Shown: positions 50,605 to 60,554 of the stretch, one piece after another | Layout: each line of letters starts with the position of its first letter | Position numbering within the stretch: the first letter of the stretch is position 1 | DNA from: an uncultured Fusobacterium sp. | GTDB taxonomy: Bacteria > Fusobacteriota > Fusobacteriia > Fusobacteriales > Fusobacteriaceae | Length of the DNA: 64,000 bases | NCBI RefSeq assembly: GCF_905200055.1 | Contig: NZ_CAJKIS010000005.1 | Span: forward strand, 20,397 to 84,396 | Reading direction: 5' to 3' | The notes under the pieces: generated by a model | Database searches by the model: none | The model's input: the letters and a program-made list of their open reading frames with translations, nothing else | Told to the model about the DNA's origin: nothing | Position numbers and translations under genes: made by a program

Positions 50605-51382
50605 CCTTGTATTAGATGCTAAAGATATTTCTATTACCTTTGGTGCATTAAAGGCTGTAACTGATTTTAACTTACAATTGAGAGAAAATGAGCTTGTAGG
50701 ACTTATCGGTCCCAATGGTGCTGGTAAAACTACTGTTTTCAATATTTTAACTGGGGTATATTCTCCAACATCTGGGATATATACTTTTAATGGTGAAGTA
50801 ATTAATAAGATGCCTACATATAAATTAGTAAAAAAAGGACTTGCTAGAACTTTCCAAAATATCAGACTTTTTAAATATATGAGTGTTTTAGATAATGTTC
50901 TTGTAGCTAATAACTTTAATATGAAATATGGAATTTTAAGTGGTACATTCCGTTTCCATAACTATTGGAAAGAAGAAAAAGAAGTTAAAGCTAAAGCTTT
51001 AGAACTTTTAAAAATATTTGATTTAGATAAATATGCTGATATGCCTGCTGGAAATCTTCCTTACGGACAACAAAGAAAGCTTGAAATTGCTAGAGCTATG
51101 GCAACAAATCCAAAAGTTTTACTACTTGACGAGCCAGCAGCAGGAATGAACCCTACTGAAACTGAAGAATTAATGAAAACTATTAAACTTATTAGAGATA
51201 AATTTAATATTGCTATACTTTTAATTGAACATGATATGAAACTTGTTTTAGGTATTTGTGAAAGGCTTATTGTATTAGATCATGGAAATGTTATTGCATC
51301 AGGAGATCCACATGAAGTTGTTAATAATCCAACTGTTATTACAGCTTATCTAGGTGCTGATGATGAAGGAGATGAAGAGTAA
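50597..51382 (+). CDS. livG: Branched-chain amino acid ABC transporter ATPase LivG
   Basis: 261 residues from the second ATG (50597), eight bases from GGAGG; the first ATG at 50591 is too close. Walker A GPNGAGKTTVFN (about residues 36-47), signature LPYGQQRKLEIARAMA, Walker B VLLLDEPAAGMNPTE and the H-loop LIEHDMKLV. It overlaps livM by eight bases and livF follows two bases later. Confidence 0.95.
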   Translation: MNNLVLDAKDISITFGALKAVTDFNLQLRENELVGLIGPNGAGKTTVFNILTGVYSPTSGIYTFNGEVINKMPTYKLVKKGLARTFQNIRLFKYMSVLDNVLVANNFNMKYGILSGTFRFHNYWKEEKEVKAKALELLKIFDLDKYADMPAGNLPYGQQRKLEIARAMATNPKVLLLDEPAAGMNPTETEELMKTIKLIRDKFNIAILLIEHDMKLVLGICERLIVLDHGNVIASGDPHEVVNNPTVITAYLGADDEGDEE

Positions 51383-51384
51383 CA

Positions 51385-52107
51385 ATGGAAAATCAAAATA
51401 TGTTAGAAATCAAAGATTTACACGTTTATTACGATAATATTCATGCTTTAAAAGGAATCTCATTAAATGTTAAACAAGGTGAGATTGTATCACTTATTGG
51501 AGCTAACGGAGCTGGTAAAACTACTACTCTACAAACTATCTCTGGACTTATCAACTCTAGAGAGGGACAAATTTTCTTTGAAGGAAAGGATATTACAAAG
51601 GAAAAATCACATAAGATTTGTGAAATTGGAATTGCTCAAGTTCCTGAGGGAAGAAGAGTTTTTGCTAAACTTCCTGTAAAAGATAACTTAAAATTAGGTG
51701 CTTTTACTGTAAAGGATACTCCTGAAAATCTTGAAAAAGATAGAGCTAATTTCTATAAAAATTTCCCAAGAATGTCTGAACGTAAAAATCAATTAGCTGG
51801 TACTCTTTCTGGTGGAGAACAACAGATGCTTGCTATGGGTAGAGCTATTATGAGCAGACCTAAACTTTTAATCCTTGATGAGCCATCAATGGGACTTTCT
51901 CCTCTATTTGTAAAAGAGATCTTCTCAGTTATTAAAAAACTTAAAGAGATGGGAACTACTATTCTTTTAGTTGAGCAAAATGCTAAAATGGCTCTTGCTA
52001 TTTCTGATAGAGCCTATGTAATTGAAACTGGAAAAATCACTCTTGAGGGAGATGCAAAAGAGTTAATGAACAATCCACAAATTAAAAAAGCTTACTTAGG
52101 AGCTTAA
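51385..52107 (+). CDS. livF: Branched-chain amino acid ABC transporter ATPase LivF
   Basis: 240 residues. Walker A GANGAGKTTTLQT (about residues 38-50), signature LSGGEQQMLAMGRAIM, Walker B LLILDEPSMGLSPLF and H-loop-type VEQNAKMAL. It is the partner of LivG and the last gene of the operon; a terminator follows within a few bases. Confidence 0.95.
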   Translation: MENQNMLEIKDLHVYYDNIHALKGISLNVKQGEIVSLIGANGAGKTTTLQTISGLINSREGQIFFEGKDITKEKSHKICEIGIAQVPEGRRVFAKLPVKDNLKLGAFTVKDTPENLEKDRANFYKNFPRMSERKNQLAGTLSGGEQQMLAMGRAIMSRPKLLILDEPSMGLSPLFVKEIFSVIKKLKEMGTTILLVEQNAKMALAISDRAYVIETGKITLEGDAKELMNNPQIKKAYLGA

Positions 52108-52110
52108 TTA

Positions 52111-52142
52111 AAAAAGGGAGTATTGAAAAATATTCCCTTTTT
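52111..52142. terminator. Terminator between livF and the polysaccharide operon
   Basis: AAAAAGGGAGTATT (52111-52124) pairs with AATATTCCCTTTTT (52129-52142), with one G-U pair, and T follows. It lies between convergent genes and can serve both. Confidence 0.85.
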
Positions 52143-52157
52143 AGTTATCTATCTACT

Positions 52158-53147
52158 TTAAAATTTAGGTATTTTCTGTATATTGCTTATCTCTTTTCCT
52201 AAACATCTTCTTAAAAAATTAGGAACAAATACAGAATAATATAGTAGTTGAGCTTCTATATTTCCCTTTTCAACTTTCTTTAACTCTCTATATATCTCTT
52301 TATACCTATTATGAACTCTCTTCCAATCTCCACCACCATTATATCTTTTATATATAACAACTGAGTAGAAACTTAGAATAAGTTTAGCTAAAGTTTCCTT
52401 TCCAATTTTAGAATCAAGATTTTGATACTCTTTAAAAAATTTTTCACATATCTTCTCAAGAGAGATTATACTTTTTTCAGAAACTTTATTCATTATACTT
52501 CCTGTTCTCTGTCTATAAAAATAAAAAGCTCTATCTATATATTTTACTCTTTTAGCTTTAAGATAAACCATTGGAGTAAATTCGCTATCCTCATGTACAA
52601 TCTCTTCATTAAACCAAATATTATTATCAATTAAAAATTTTCTTCTATATATATCATCTACAACCTCTTCTCTAAAACATTTAGGTTGTTGAAAAAGCTT
52701 TCCAAAAAATTCTATCCCTGTTACTACTCCAGAATTTTTTACTAAATCAGATCTAAAAAGTGGAGCTCCTGTTTTTTCTGGTGTATAATATCTCATATTA
52801 CCAACCATAACATCAAGATCTTCCATCTCTCCTTCAAAGAAAAACTTTTTATACTCTTGAACATCTATAAAATCATCACTATCAATAAAAGAGATATACT
52901 CTCCCTTTGCAACTCTCATTCCTGCATTTCTAGCTGAAGATAATCCACCATTTTCTTTATCTACAATAACTGTTCTCTCTGGATAACTTTGTTTAAACTC
53001 CTCCATTATCTCTCTACTTCTATCTTTAGAACCGTCATTTACAAGGATTACTTCATAATCTATCCCATCAATTTTATATAAACTATCTAAACACTCCCTT
53101 AAATATTGCTCAACATTATATATTGGAACAATTATACTCAATTGCAT
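52158..53147 (-). CDS. Glycosyltransferase family 2
   Basis: 329 residues. GT-A fold: LSIIVPIYNVEQYLRECLDS at residues 3-22, VILVNDGSKDRS, GLSSARNAGM, and the metal-binding FIDSDDF near residue 92. Sugar donor and acceptor cannot be told. It is the last gene of the surface polysaccharide operon. Confidence 0.9.
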   Translation of the reverse strand: MQLSIIVPIYNVEQYLRECLDSLYKIDGIDYEVILVNDGSKDRSREIMEEFKQSYPERTVIVDKENGGLSSARNAGMRVAKGEYISFIDSDDFIDVQEYKKFFFEGEMEDLDVMVGNMRYYTPEKTGAPLFRSDLVKNSGVVTGIEFFGKLFQQPKCFREEVVDDIYRRKFLIDNNIWFNEEIVHEDSEFTPMVYLKAKRVKYIDRAFYFYRQRTGSIMNKVSEKSIISLEKICEKFFKEYQNLDSKIGKETLAKLILSFYSVVIYKRYNGGGDWKRVHNRYKEIYRELKKVEKGNIEAQLLYYSVFVPNFLRRCLGKEISNIQKIPKF

Positions 53148-53156
53148 CTTATCACC

Positions 53157-54266
53157 TTACAATTCTAGAATCTTTTCTCTATATATATTAATAATAATTT
53201 TTTCATCAAATTCCTTTAAAATTTTCTCTCTTCCAGCTATTCCCATAGCTTTTCTCTCTTCAGCTGAAAGATTGATAAATTTTCTCATTCCTTGAGCTAG
53301 ATCTTCACTATCTGCAACTTTAACTAGATATCCTGTAACATTGTTTTCAACTATCTCTTTACAACCAGTTACGTTTGTAGCAATTATAGGCTTTTCCATT
53401 GCTGCTCCTTCCATCAATACTTTAGAGATTCCCTCTCTATATGATGGTAAAACTATACAATCTGCCTCTTTTATAACTAATTCTGGCTTATTAACTGTAC
53501 CTAAATAGTTAATAATTCCTTCAGCAACTAATTTATCCATATGCTCTTTAGTTACCCCTGATACTGCCTCTCCACCTAAAGCTCCTAAAAATTGAAACTC
53601 AACTTTCTCTCCATACTCTTTCTTTAAAATTCTAGCTGCCTCTTCATACTCTCTAAATCCCTTATCAAAAAAGGCTCTAGCAACCATTAAGAAAACTATT
53701 TTTTCATCTTTTCTCTCCATAAGCATAGGTTTAAATCTTTCACAATCTGTTCCCTCACCAGGTAAAATAAATATCTTTTTACTATCTCCTATATCTGAAT
53801 TAATTAGAGTTTCCTTATCATCACTATTTAAAACCCATATCTCTTTTGAAAATTTAAGAGAAAATTTATATAAACCTACTGCTATTTTTGCTATAACTCC
53901 ACCTTTTACAAAAGAATATCCAAGCCCAGTAAGAATTGCCACTGATTTTTTCCCAGCCATTTTAGCTGCTAAAGTTCCATAGATATTTGGTTTAATTGTA
54001 TAGTGAAAAATTATATCTGGGTTCTCTCTCTTGTATAATTTATATAATTCTAAAGTTAATTTCAGATCTTCTATAGGATTTATACCTCTTTTATTAAGAT
54101 TAATAGAGATTGATTTTACTCCTGGTATAGCTCTTTCCATATCTATTCTTCCATCATCAGGAGCAACTACTACCACCTCATGTCCATCTGATACTAATGC
54201 TCTAATAACTCCTGCTCTAAAAATATATATATCCCACATATAATTTGCTACAAATAATATCTTCAT
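53157..54266 (-). CDS. Glycosyltransferase family 4
   Basis: 369 residues with two Rossmann domains (GT-B). N-terminus MKILFVANYMWDIYIFRAGV; nucleotide-sugar binding region LPSYREGISKVLMEGAAMEK with the EGxxxxxxEG-type glutamates near residue 275. Similar in layout to CapM/PglA-type enzymes that add GalNAc or related sugars to lipid-linked oligosaccharides. It starts 18 bases after the EpsG-like gene. Confidence 0.9.
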   Translation of the reverse strand: MKILFVANYMWDIYIFRAGVIRALVSDGHEVVVVAPDDGRIDMERAIPGVKSISINLNKRGINPIEDLKLTLELYKLYKRENPDIIFHYTIKPNIYGTLAAKMAGKKSVAILTGLGYSFVKGGVIAKIAVGLYKFSLKFSKEIWVLNSDDKETLINSDIGDSKKIFILPGEGTDCERFKPMLMERKDEKIVFLMVARAFFDKGFREYEEAARILKKEYGEKVEFQFLGALGGEAVSGVTKEHMDKLVAEGIINYLGTVNKPELVIKEADCIVLPSYREGISKVLMEGAAMEKPIIATNVTGCKEIVENNVTGYLVKVADSEDLAQGMRKFINLSAEERKAMGIAGREKILKEFDEKIIINIYREKILEL

Positions 54267-54284
54267 ATTTTCACCTTTTTAATA

Positions 54285-55475
54285 TTAATATAGTAATGAT
54301 AACTCTTTCCCATGCCCTTGATTTAAATATTTAAAAGAATCTACAACCATTTTTCTTCTCTCTTCAGCACCTTTATGCTCTAAAAAGATATTTTCATATT
54401 GATATAATTTTTTATTTCCTATAAAATTTATCTGATTATCCAATCTAAAATATGATACTCCTAGAGCTAAGATTAAAACTCCTATTTTTATCAGTAACAT
54501 ATCTTCTAAATCAGCTAACATTGGTAAAATAAACCAATATGAATATACAAAAAGAATTCCTATTCTTAAAGTAAGAACTGAAAATTCTGCTCCAAACAGA
54601 AATATAAATACTGATAAAAACAGACTATTAGCAAAAATAGTCCCGTATCTTTTTTCTGACAATCTATTTAGCATCAAAAATACTAAAACAAAAATAATTA
54701 TTCTTTCTAAATAAAATAGTGTTACTCCCAATGGAAAATAATCTGGAACTATTGAAATATACACTGATATTTTTTTACCAATGCTTCCTGGTAACATATT
54801 TGCCAAACTTCCTATATTTTTTATTATTAATCTTTTATCTAATAAATAATAGATATTTCCTAAAATAAAAGTTACAAAAATAAATATCTTATTCCAATTA
54901 ATTTTTAATAAAAAGTACATTGGAAAATATATCAAAGAGCTTGAATGAAAAAAGAAGCCTAAAAGATTTAGTGCAATAAATGGCATTATCTTTCTATCCT
55001 CTATATATTTTATTGAAAGTATAAACAGAAGAATACTTTTTAAATTTCTTATCATATCTATTTCAAAAGCTACTCCATAAACTCCAAAATATATAAATAA
55101 AGCAAAAATTGGATATTTTGAGTATCTCTTAAAGATAAAATATAAAATTATAAAATCTATAACTGTATTTATAAAATTAAATATCAGATAATTATCTGTA
55201 AATAATTTTATACTTGCACAGTAAACTTGAAACCCTTTTTCAAATCCCCCTGCTATAAAACCGTTCTTTACTAATTCAATTATATTTTTACTTTTTTCAA
55301 AACTTGGCATATAACTATACCAATCATATCCTATATAAGCTCTTGTCCCGAAAAAAACAACTAAAATTCCTATTAAAAAAATATAAATATTTCTTTTAAA
55401 TTCTCTATTTTCACTAAAAATATCTATTAAACTTCCTACCCCAAGAATTATTAATATTATGAAATATAGATTCAT
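54285..55475 (-). CDS. EpsG-family membrane protein, probable polysaccharide polymerase
   Basis: 396 residues with about ten hydrophobic segments, and the EpsG signature RAYIGYDWYSYMPSFEKSK near residues 45-63. EpsG proteins are Wzy-like polymerases that join repeat units on the outer face of the inner membrane. It lies within a run of glycosyltransferases, three bases after the previous gene. No flippase (Wzx) is seen in this operon; one may be elsewhere. Confidence 0.8.
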   Translation of the reverse strand: MNLYFIILIILGVGSLIDIFSENREFKRNIYIFLIGILVVFFGTRAYIGYDWYSYMPSFEKSKNIIELVKNGFIAGGFEKGFQVYCASIKLFTDNYLIFNFINTVIDFIILYFIFKRYSKYPIFALFIYFGVYGVAFEIDMIRNLKSILLFILSIKYIEDRKIMPFIALNLLGFFFHSSSLIYFPMYFLLKINWNKIFIFVTFILGNIYYLLDKRLIIKNIGSLANMLPGSIGKKISVYISIVPDYFPLGVTLFYLERIIIFVLVFLMLNRLSEKRYGTIFANSLFLSVFIFLFGAEFSVLTLRIGILFVYSYWFILPMLADLEDMLLIKIGVLILALGVSYFRLDNQINFIGNKKLYQYENIFLEHKGAEERRKMVVDSFKYLNQGHGKELSLLY

Positions 55476-55478
55476 TTA

Positions 55479-56573
55479 TCATTCCCTCTCTAACGTTTTT
55501 TTATATAGTTCCAAATACTCCTTTGCACTATTCTCTATAGTAAACTTTTTACTTCTCTCTAAACATTTATCTGCTACTTCTTTATAAAGTTTTTCATCTT
55601 TTAATTTTAGAATAAGCTTTGCTAATTCCTTAGGGTTATCATTTGAACATAAAAAACCTGCTCCTCTAACTACTTCAGCAAGTCCGGGAACATCACTTGC
55701 TATTACAGGTTTATGTGACGCCATTCCCTCAACAGCAGTAATTCCAAACCCTTCAAAAAAAGAGTATTGAATCACAATATCAGCTGTTTTTAAAAGTTGA
55801 GGAATATCTTTTCTAAGCCCTAAAAATCTAACTCTATCCTCTACTCCCACTTCTCTAGCAAACTCTTGAACATCTCTTTCTAAAACTCCATCTCCTACAA
55901 ATACTACTTTGTACTCTTCAGAAAGAGATTTTAAAGCTGACACAACTCCTTTTTGATTTTTAGCAGCTTGAAATCTTGATACCATCATAAGAACAGTATC
56001 ACTATTTTCAACTCCTATCTCATCTCTTGAAATAGGATAGACATTTTCAAAATGGCTTAAATCTACTCCATTTGCTATTACATAATAGTTTTTTTCATCT
56101 CCACCTATCCACTCTTTCAAACTTTTTTCAGTAGCTTCAGATATGCTTACAATCTTATCAAATCCTCTAAAAATAAATCTATCTATCAATTTAAAAACTA
56201 TGCTATTTCTTCTTCTATTTGATGTACTATGTTCAGTTGTAATATATTTTCTTTTTCTATTAAAATCCAACATTTTAGCAAATCTTGTCCAATATTGAGC
56301 ATGTACAAGATGAACATGAACTATATCATAGTTTTCTTTTTTTATCTTCTCAGCTATTGCAAAAATATTTAAAGGAGACACCTTAGAATTATATTTAGAG
56401 ACACTTACTCTTATTCCTCTTTTTATTAAATCTTTTTCAAATACAGAGTTAATATCACTTAATATCATTAATTCTACATCATACCCTAACTCTTTTTGTA
56501 ATGGAATAAGTTCACTTAGTAGTTTCTCTGCTCCCCCTAATTCTAATGAAGTTATAATATGGAGTATCTTCAT
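55479..56573 (-). CDS. Glycosyltransferase family 4
   Basis: 364 residues, GT-B fold. KILHIITSLELGGAEKLLSE at the start is the typical acceptor-domain opening, and FEGFGITAVEGMASHKPVIA near residue 275 is the donor-binding EX7E stretch. It overlaps the preceding gene by four bases (ATGA-type), so the two are translationally coupled. Sugar specificity unknown. Confidence 0.91.
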   Translation of the reverse strand: MKILHIITSLELGGAEKLLSELIPLQKELGYDVELMILSDINSVFEKDLIKRGIRVSVSKYNSKVSPLNIFAIAEKIKKENYDIVHVHLVHAQYWTRFAKMLDFNRKRKYITTEHSTSNRRRNSIVFKLIDRFIFRGFDKIVSISEATEKSLKEWIGGDEKNYYVIANGVDLSHFENVYPISRDEIGVENSDTVLMMVSRFQAAKNQKGVVSALKSLSEEYKVVFVGDGVLERDVQEFAREVGVEDRVRFLGLRKDIPQLLKTADIVIQYSFFEGFGITAVEGMASHKPVIASDVPGLAEVVRGAGFLCSNDNPKELAKLILKLKDEKLYKEVADKCLERSKKFTIENSAKEYLELYKKTLERE

Positions 56574-57358
56574 CTTTTCCCCACCACCAATTTAAAATAT
56601 TTACTTTGAAGCAATCTTATAAAAAATTTCACCTTATTTTTTAAAGGTATATTATATTTTAACATCTCACTATAATAACTTTCAAAACCTCTAGGATTAT
56701 TTTTTATTAACTTTAAAAAGTTATTTGTGTAACCATCTTCAAGATATTCAAAATAATATATTCCTTTATCTATATATCTCATCTTATATTTTTCACCTAT
56801 TTTTATCCAAACAGATGCTTCAGGAACAAATTTTTCTCCTTCATAAACTTTAAATGGAAATTCTCTTAAATATTTTGTTCTAAATACCTCTGCTTTATCT
56901 CCATCTATTCCCAGTTTATATACAATTTCAATAGGTGTTGAATCTATGCTATATTGAGGATAAGGCTTTCCTGTTATCTCTCCAGTAGCAATATTTATCT
57001 TTCTAAATATCATTCCACCCATATTTTTAGGAAGTTTCTCCCCCTCTGAAATGATAGTTTCAACTGCATCTTCTGTAATATAATCATCACTATCTACTAT
57101 AAAGAAAAACTCTCCCTCTGCAAACTCTACTCCTCTATTAATAGCCCTCATCTTTCCAGAATTTTCTTGATAAACATATATAATATTTAAAATATTCTCT
57201 TTTTTCCAACTTTCTATAAGCTCTCTTGTATTATCAACAGATCCATCATCTACTACTACCCATTGAAAACTTTTATTGCTCTGTTTCTTTAAACTTTCAT
57301 ACAATCTAGAAAGTGTATCTCCTCTATTATATGCAGGAGTAAAAATAGTTACTTCCAT
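56570..57358 (-). CDS. Glycosyltransferase family 2
   Basis: 262 residues, GT-A fold: VTIFTPAYNRGDTLSRLYES at residues 3-22, VVVDDGSVDNTRELIE, and FIVDSDDYI near residue 88. It is shorter than the GT2 at 52158 and not closely related to it. It starts two bases after the sugar transferase gene and overlaps the next gene by four bases. Confidence 0.9.
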   Translation of the reverse strand: MEVTIFTPAYNRGDTLSRLYESLKKQSNKSFQWVVVDDGSVDNTRELIESWKKENILNIIYVYQENSGKMRAINRGVEFAEGEFFFIVDSDDYITEDAVETIISEGEKLPKNMGGMIFRKINIATGEITGKPYPQYSIDSTPIEIVYKLGIDGDKAEVFRTKYLREFPFKVYEGEKFVPEASVWIKIGEKYKMRYIDKGIYYFEYLEDGYTNNFLKLIKNNPRGFESYYSEMLKYNIPLKNKVKFFIRLLQSKYFKLVVGKR

Positions 57359-57360
57359 TA

Positions 57361-58617
57361 TTATCTTCCTTTACCAAATACAACTGTTTTAAATGTTAAT
57401 ATCATAATAACTAAATCTAAGTATAGGCTATGTTGTTTTATATAATATAGATCATATTCTAATTTTCTTCTTGCATCTTCAACACTAGCTCCATATGGAT
57501 ACATTACTTGAGCCCAACCTGTAAGTCCCGGTTTTACCATATGTCTCAAATTATAATATGGTATCTGCTTTTCTAGCTCCTTAATAAATACCATTCTTTC
57601 TGGTCTTGGTCCAATAAAACTCATTTCCCCTTTAATTACATTTATAAGTTGAGGAAGTTCATCTATTCTTGTTTTTCTCATTATGTTTCCAAATTTAGTA
57701 ACTCTTGGGTCATTTTTTTGAGCCCATTTTGCTCCATCTTTTTCAGCATCATTTCTCATACTTCTAAATTTATGAACTTTAAACTCTTTTCCATTTTCCC
57801 CTACTCTATCTTGGCTATAGATAATAGGTCCGGGACTTTCTAATTTTACAATAATTGCAGCTATTCCCATAATTGGCAGAGTTAAAATTCCTATGATAAA
57901 TGCCATAGTCATATCAAATATTCTTTTTATATTTGTTTGTATGTGGCTATGAAGAATTTTAAATCCATAAGCTTGAAGTAACCACTCTTCATCTATAAAC
58001 TCAACATCAATTTTAGCTTCATTTTCAAGCATATAATCTGAGTAACTTTTTACCTCTACACCTGAAAGCTTTAAATTTAAGATCTCTCTTATCTCCTCTT
58101 TTGTTAATTTTAACTTTGTTATTACTAAAATTCTTATCTTATTTTCTTTTATAAAATCAGTTAAGCTTCCTTTTCTATCTGCTTCATCTATATATTTATA
58201 TTCTGGGAAATTAACTAAACTTTCAACAATTCTATTTTTCATCTCTCCAGTTCCATAAGTAGTTAAATTTTTAATTTTAAAAGTAACTATACTTATAATT
58301 GTACTTATAAATATTTGTGATGCAGTAAAGATAAGAAAGAAAGGAATAAGTCCAAAATCCCATGCATCTATAAACCAGATAAAAAATGCTATAAAATTCA
58401 ATAGAAAAATTATTACATATCCTTTATTACTACTCTTATATCTAATAAACTCCATATTATCTGTGATATAAAGTCCTAAAATAACAAAGCCAAACACTCC
58501 TAAAGAGTAAATAGGAAGTCCTACTTCATAAATAAAAAGATATCTACATATATAAAATGTTACCCCTAGCAATACTGTATATACTAACTTTAATACTGTG
58601 CTCTTCTCTTGTTCCAT
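57361..58617 (-). CDS. Undecaprenyl-phosphate sugar-1-phosphate transferase
   Basis: 418 residues of the polyprenyl-phosphohexose transferase (WbaP/CpsE) type: four N-terminal membrane helices (about 10-110), a Rossmann-like middle and a C-terminal catalytic domain with VHKFRSMRNDAEKDGAKWAQ, RKTRIDELPQLINV and GEMSFIGPRPERMVF. It starts each repeat unit by loading the first sugar phosphate on undecaprenyl phosphate. It should be the committed enzyme of the operon. Confidence 0.94.
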   Translation of the reverse strand: MEQEKSTVLKLVYTVLLGVTFYICRYLFIYEVGLPIYSLGVFGFVILGLYITDNMEFIRYKSSNKGYVIIFLLNFIAFFIWFIDAWDFGLIPFFLIFTASQIFISTIISIVTFKIKNLTTYGTGEMKNRIVESLVNFPEYKYIDEADRKGSLTDFIKENKIRILVITKLKLTKEEIREILNLKLSGVEVKSYSDYMLENEAKIDVEFIDEEWLLQAYGFKILHSHIQTNIKRIFDMTMAFIIGILTLPIMGIAAIIVKLESPGPIIYSQDRVGENGKEFKVHKFRSMRNDAEKDGAKWAQKNDPRVTKFGNIMRKTRIDELPQLINVIKGEMSFIGPRPERMVFIKELEKQIPYYNLRHMVKPGLTGWAQVMYPYGASVEDARRKLEYDLYYIKQHSLYLDLVIMILTFKTVVFGKGR

Positions 58618-58632
58618 CCTCTTCTCCCTCTC

Positions 58633-60318
58633 CTATCTCTCTTGAAAAAGCTCTATTCTCTTTCCAGATAAGATACTATTATCTTCAAAACCATTTTTAT
58701 CATAATATAATCTTGCTTTGAATAACTCATTTCCACTATCTTTTCCTATTTCAGAAAAAACTCCACTAGGATATACTTTATCACTAAAACCATACACATA
58801 AAGAATATTATTTTTCTTAGGTAGATATTGGTTATTTCTAAATAAAACACCATTTTTCCAGTTTTCATCTAGTTTAACTCTATTGTTATCTTGAATATTA
58901 ACTATCTTTCCAAGCATATCAAATTCAAATATCAAATCATCATCATATGCTTCCCAGTTTCCATTTTCATTTCTATCTAATAGAGATTTCTTTATAACTG
59001 GTGAAACTATAAGAATATATCTAATATTTCCATTTGAGTCAAAAATAAATGGTAATGATTCTTCACGAGTATTAAATGAAACTAAATTCATTCCACTTTC
59101 AATACTTCCATCTACTTTCTTTTCTATAACTATTGCAGGTAGAGCATCATTAATTATTCCTGTTTCAATCTCTACACTTTTTTTCTTTTGTATCTCCCCA
59201 TCATTTAATTTGATAGTAACATTATTTTTAGTTTTAGGATATAATCCTATAATCTCAATCTCACCATTCTCTTTTATCTTTGTTTTATAAGTGTAATTTT
59301 GACTATTTTCTCTTCCCTCAATAGTTACACTTACATCTTTTCCAACAAAATCATTTTCTACTTTTATTATTGCTGAAAGTGGTGTTCTTCCATATGGGTT
59401 TAATTTTATAAAAGGTGAATCAAAGGTATAGTGATTACTTCTATATTGTTTTTCAAGTTCAACAGAGTTATTTTTATCTAAAAGATAGAACTCTCCATAA
59501 GATGCCATCTTTTTATACTCTATTCCACTCATATTTTTTCCAATAATTGCTTTTAATTCTGGAGATACTTTGCAAATTCTTTCAAGTTTTTTACTTAATA
59601 ATAATAGTTTCTTCATATCTTCAAATATTAATTTATCATTAAAGAAATTTTCTTCACTCTCTTTTAATTTTTCTATATCCTCTTTTTTAAACTCTAAAAG
59701 AGATATCAATTCTGCATTTCCTGTAAGTATCCCATTTAATTTTTCAAGTTGTTCTCCTGATAAATTTTTTACAACTTTATCTATTTCAGTATTTGGTATT
59801 AATTTTACTATTCTATCTCTTATTTTTAAAGTTTCAGGTATATTCTCCTCATTTTGTGCTATCTTATTATAATCAAAATTTGGATATGTTCTCTTTAAAA
59901 AATCTTTCATCTCTACTGAAAGAACTTCAATCTCTTGAAATCCATTACTTACATTTAATATCTCTACAGCTTTCGGATAATCAATATCTCTTGAATAATA
60001 TGTATCTGTGTTATATTTTTTATTTTCACTATCATTTAAAGCTTTTAGTACTTCTGGTGTCTTTAATATCTCTTTTAAAATCTCTAATTTATCTAAAGAA
60101 AGTTTATCTAATAATTCTACAAACTCTTTATTATTTAATTGTTTTTCAAATTCTTTTTTTAATCTCCTGCTCTGATTTTCCTTATAAGTTATAGAAAAAG
60201 TAGGACTATTTTCCATCTTATTCATTATTTTTCCCTTTGAAAAATACAAAAGTACTCCTACTCCTATTACAAGAAGTGAAGCTATAAGTGTTATTTTTTC
60301 CTTCCTATTTATCTGCAT
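58633..60318 (-). CDS. Membrane-anchored protein of unknown function at the head of the polysaccharide operon
   Basis: 561 residues. One membrane helix near the N-terminus (KITLIASLLVIGVGVLLYF) and no cleavage site, so an anchored periplasmic protein. Residues 35-290 are helical; residues 290-400 look like an Ig-like or carbohydrate-binding beta domain (FVGKDVSVTIEGRENSQNYT). The C-terminal part (IRYILIVSPVIKKSLLDRNE, FDMLGKIVNIQDNNRV) recalls arylsulfotransferase (ASST) N-terminal and propeller starts, with the full propeller absent. No function is proposed beyond a link with the surface polysaccharide. It is the first gene of the operon. Confidence 0.6.
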   Translation of the reverse strand: MQINRKEKITLIASLLVIGVGVLLYFSKGKIMNKMENSPTFSITYKENQSRRLKKEFEKQLNNKEFVELLDKLSLDKLEILKEILKTPEVLKALNDSENKKYNTDTYYSRDIDYPKAVEILNVSNGFQEIEVLSVEMKDFLKRTYPNFDYNKIAQNEENIPETLKIRDRIVKLIPNTEIDKVVKNLSGEQLEKLNGILTGNAELISLLEFKKEDIEKLKESEENFFNDKLIFEDMKKLLLLSKKLERICKVSPELKAIIGKNMSGIEYKKMASYGEFYLLDKNNSVELEKQYRSNHYTFDSPFIKLNPYGRTPLSAIIKVENDFVGKDVSVTIEGRENSQNYTYKTKIKENGEIEIIGLYPKTKNNVTIKLNDGEIQKKKSVEIETGIINDALPAIVIEKKVDGSIESGMNLVSFNTREESLPFIFDSNGNIRYILIVSPVIKKSLLDRNENGNWEAYDDDLIFEFDMLGKIVNIQDNNRVKLDENWKNGVLFRNNQYLPKKNNILYVYGFSDKVYPSGVFSEIGKDSGNELFKARLYYDKNGFEDNSILSGKRIELFQER

Positions 60319-60513
60319 AATTTTCTCCTTTTTCTTTCGTTTTCATTGAAACCCTATCTTAATATTATAATAATTATTATGAAGAAAATCTAGTTATATT
60401 TTTCTATAATGAAAAATATAATTATTTCAGCCCTATTTTAACATAGTTTTTTCTGTTTTTTAACATAAAATTTTTAAAATTCTATACTTTTTTTGTTGAC
60501 TAACAAAAAATAA
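60319..60513. other. AT-rich control region of the polysaccharide operon
   Basis: About 195 bases with no gene. Two direct copies of TTTTAACATA (60436-60445 and 60458-60467) are spaced by 22 bases, about two helical turns, and could bind a regulator. A possible minus-strand -10 TATAAT lies about 55-60 bases before the 561-residue gene (complement of ATTATA near 60373), without a clear -35. Confidence 0.45.
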
Positions 60514-60543
60514 AAAATGACTGGAATTAACTCCAGCCATTTT
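60514..60543 (-). terminator. Terminator of pepT
   Basis: AAAATGACTGGA (60514-60525) pairs with TCCAGCCATTTT (60532-60543), one G-U type mismatch, followed on the minus strand by T-rich sequence, 12 bases after the pepT stop. Confidence 0.82.
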
Positions 60544-60554
60544 TATTTTAATTA

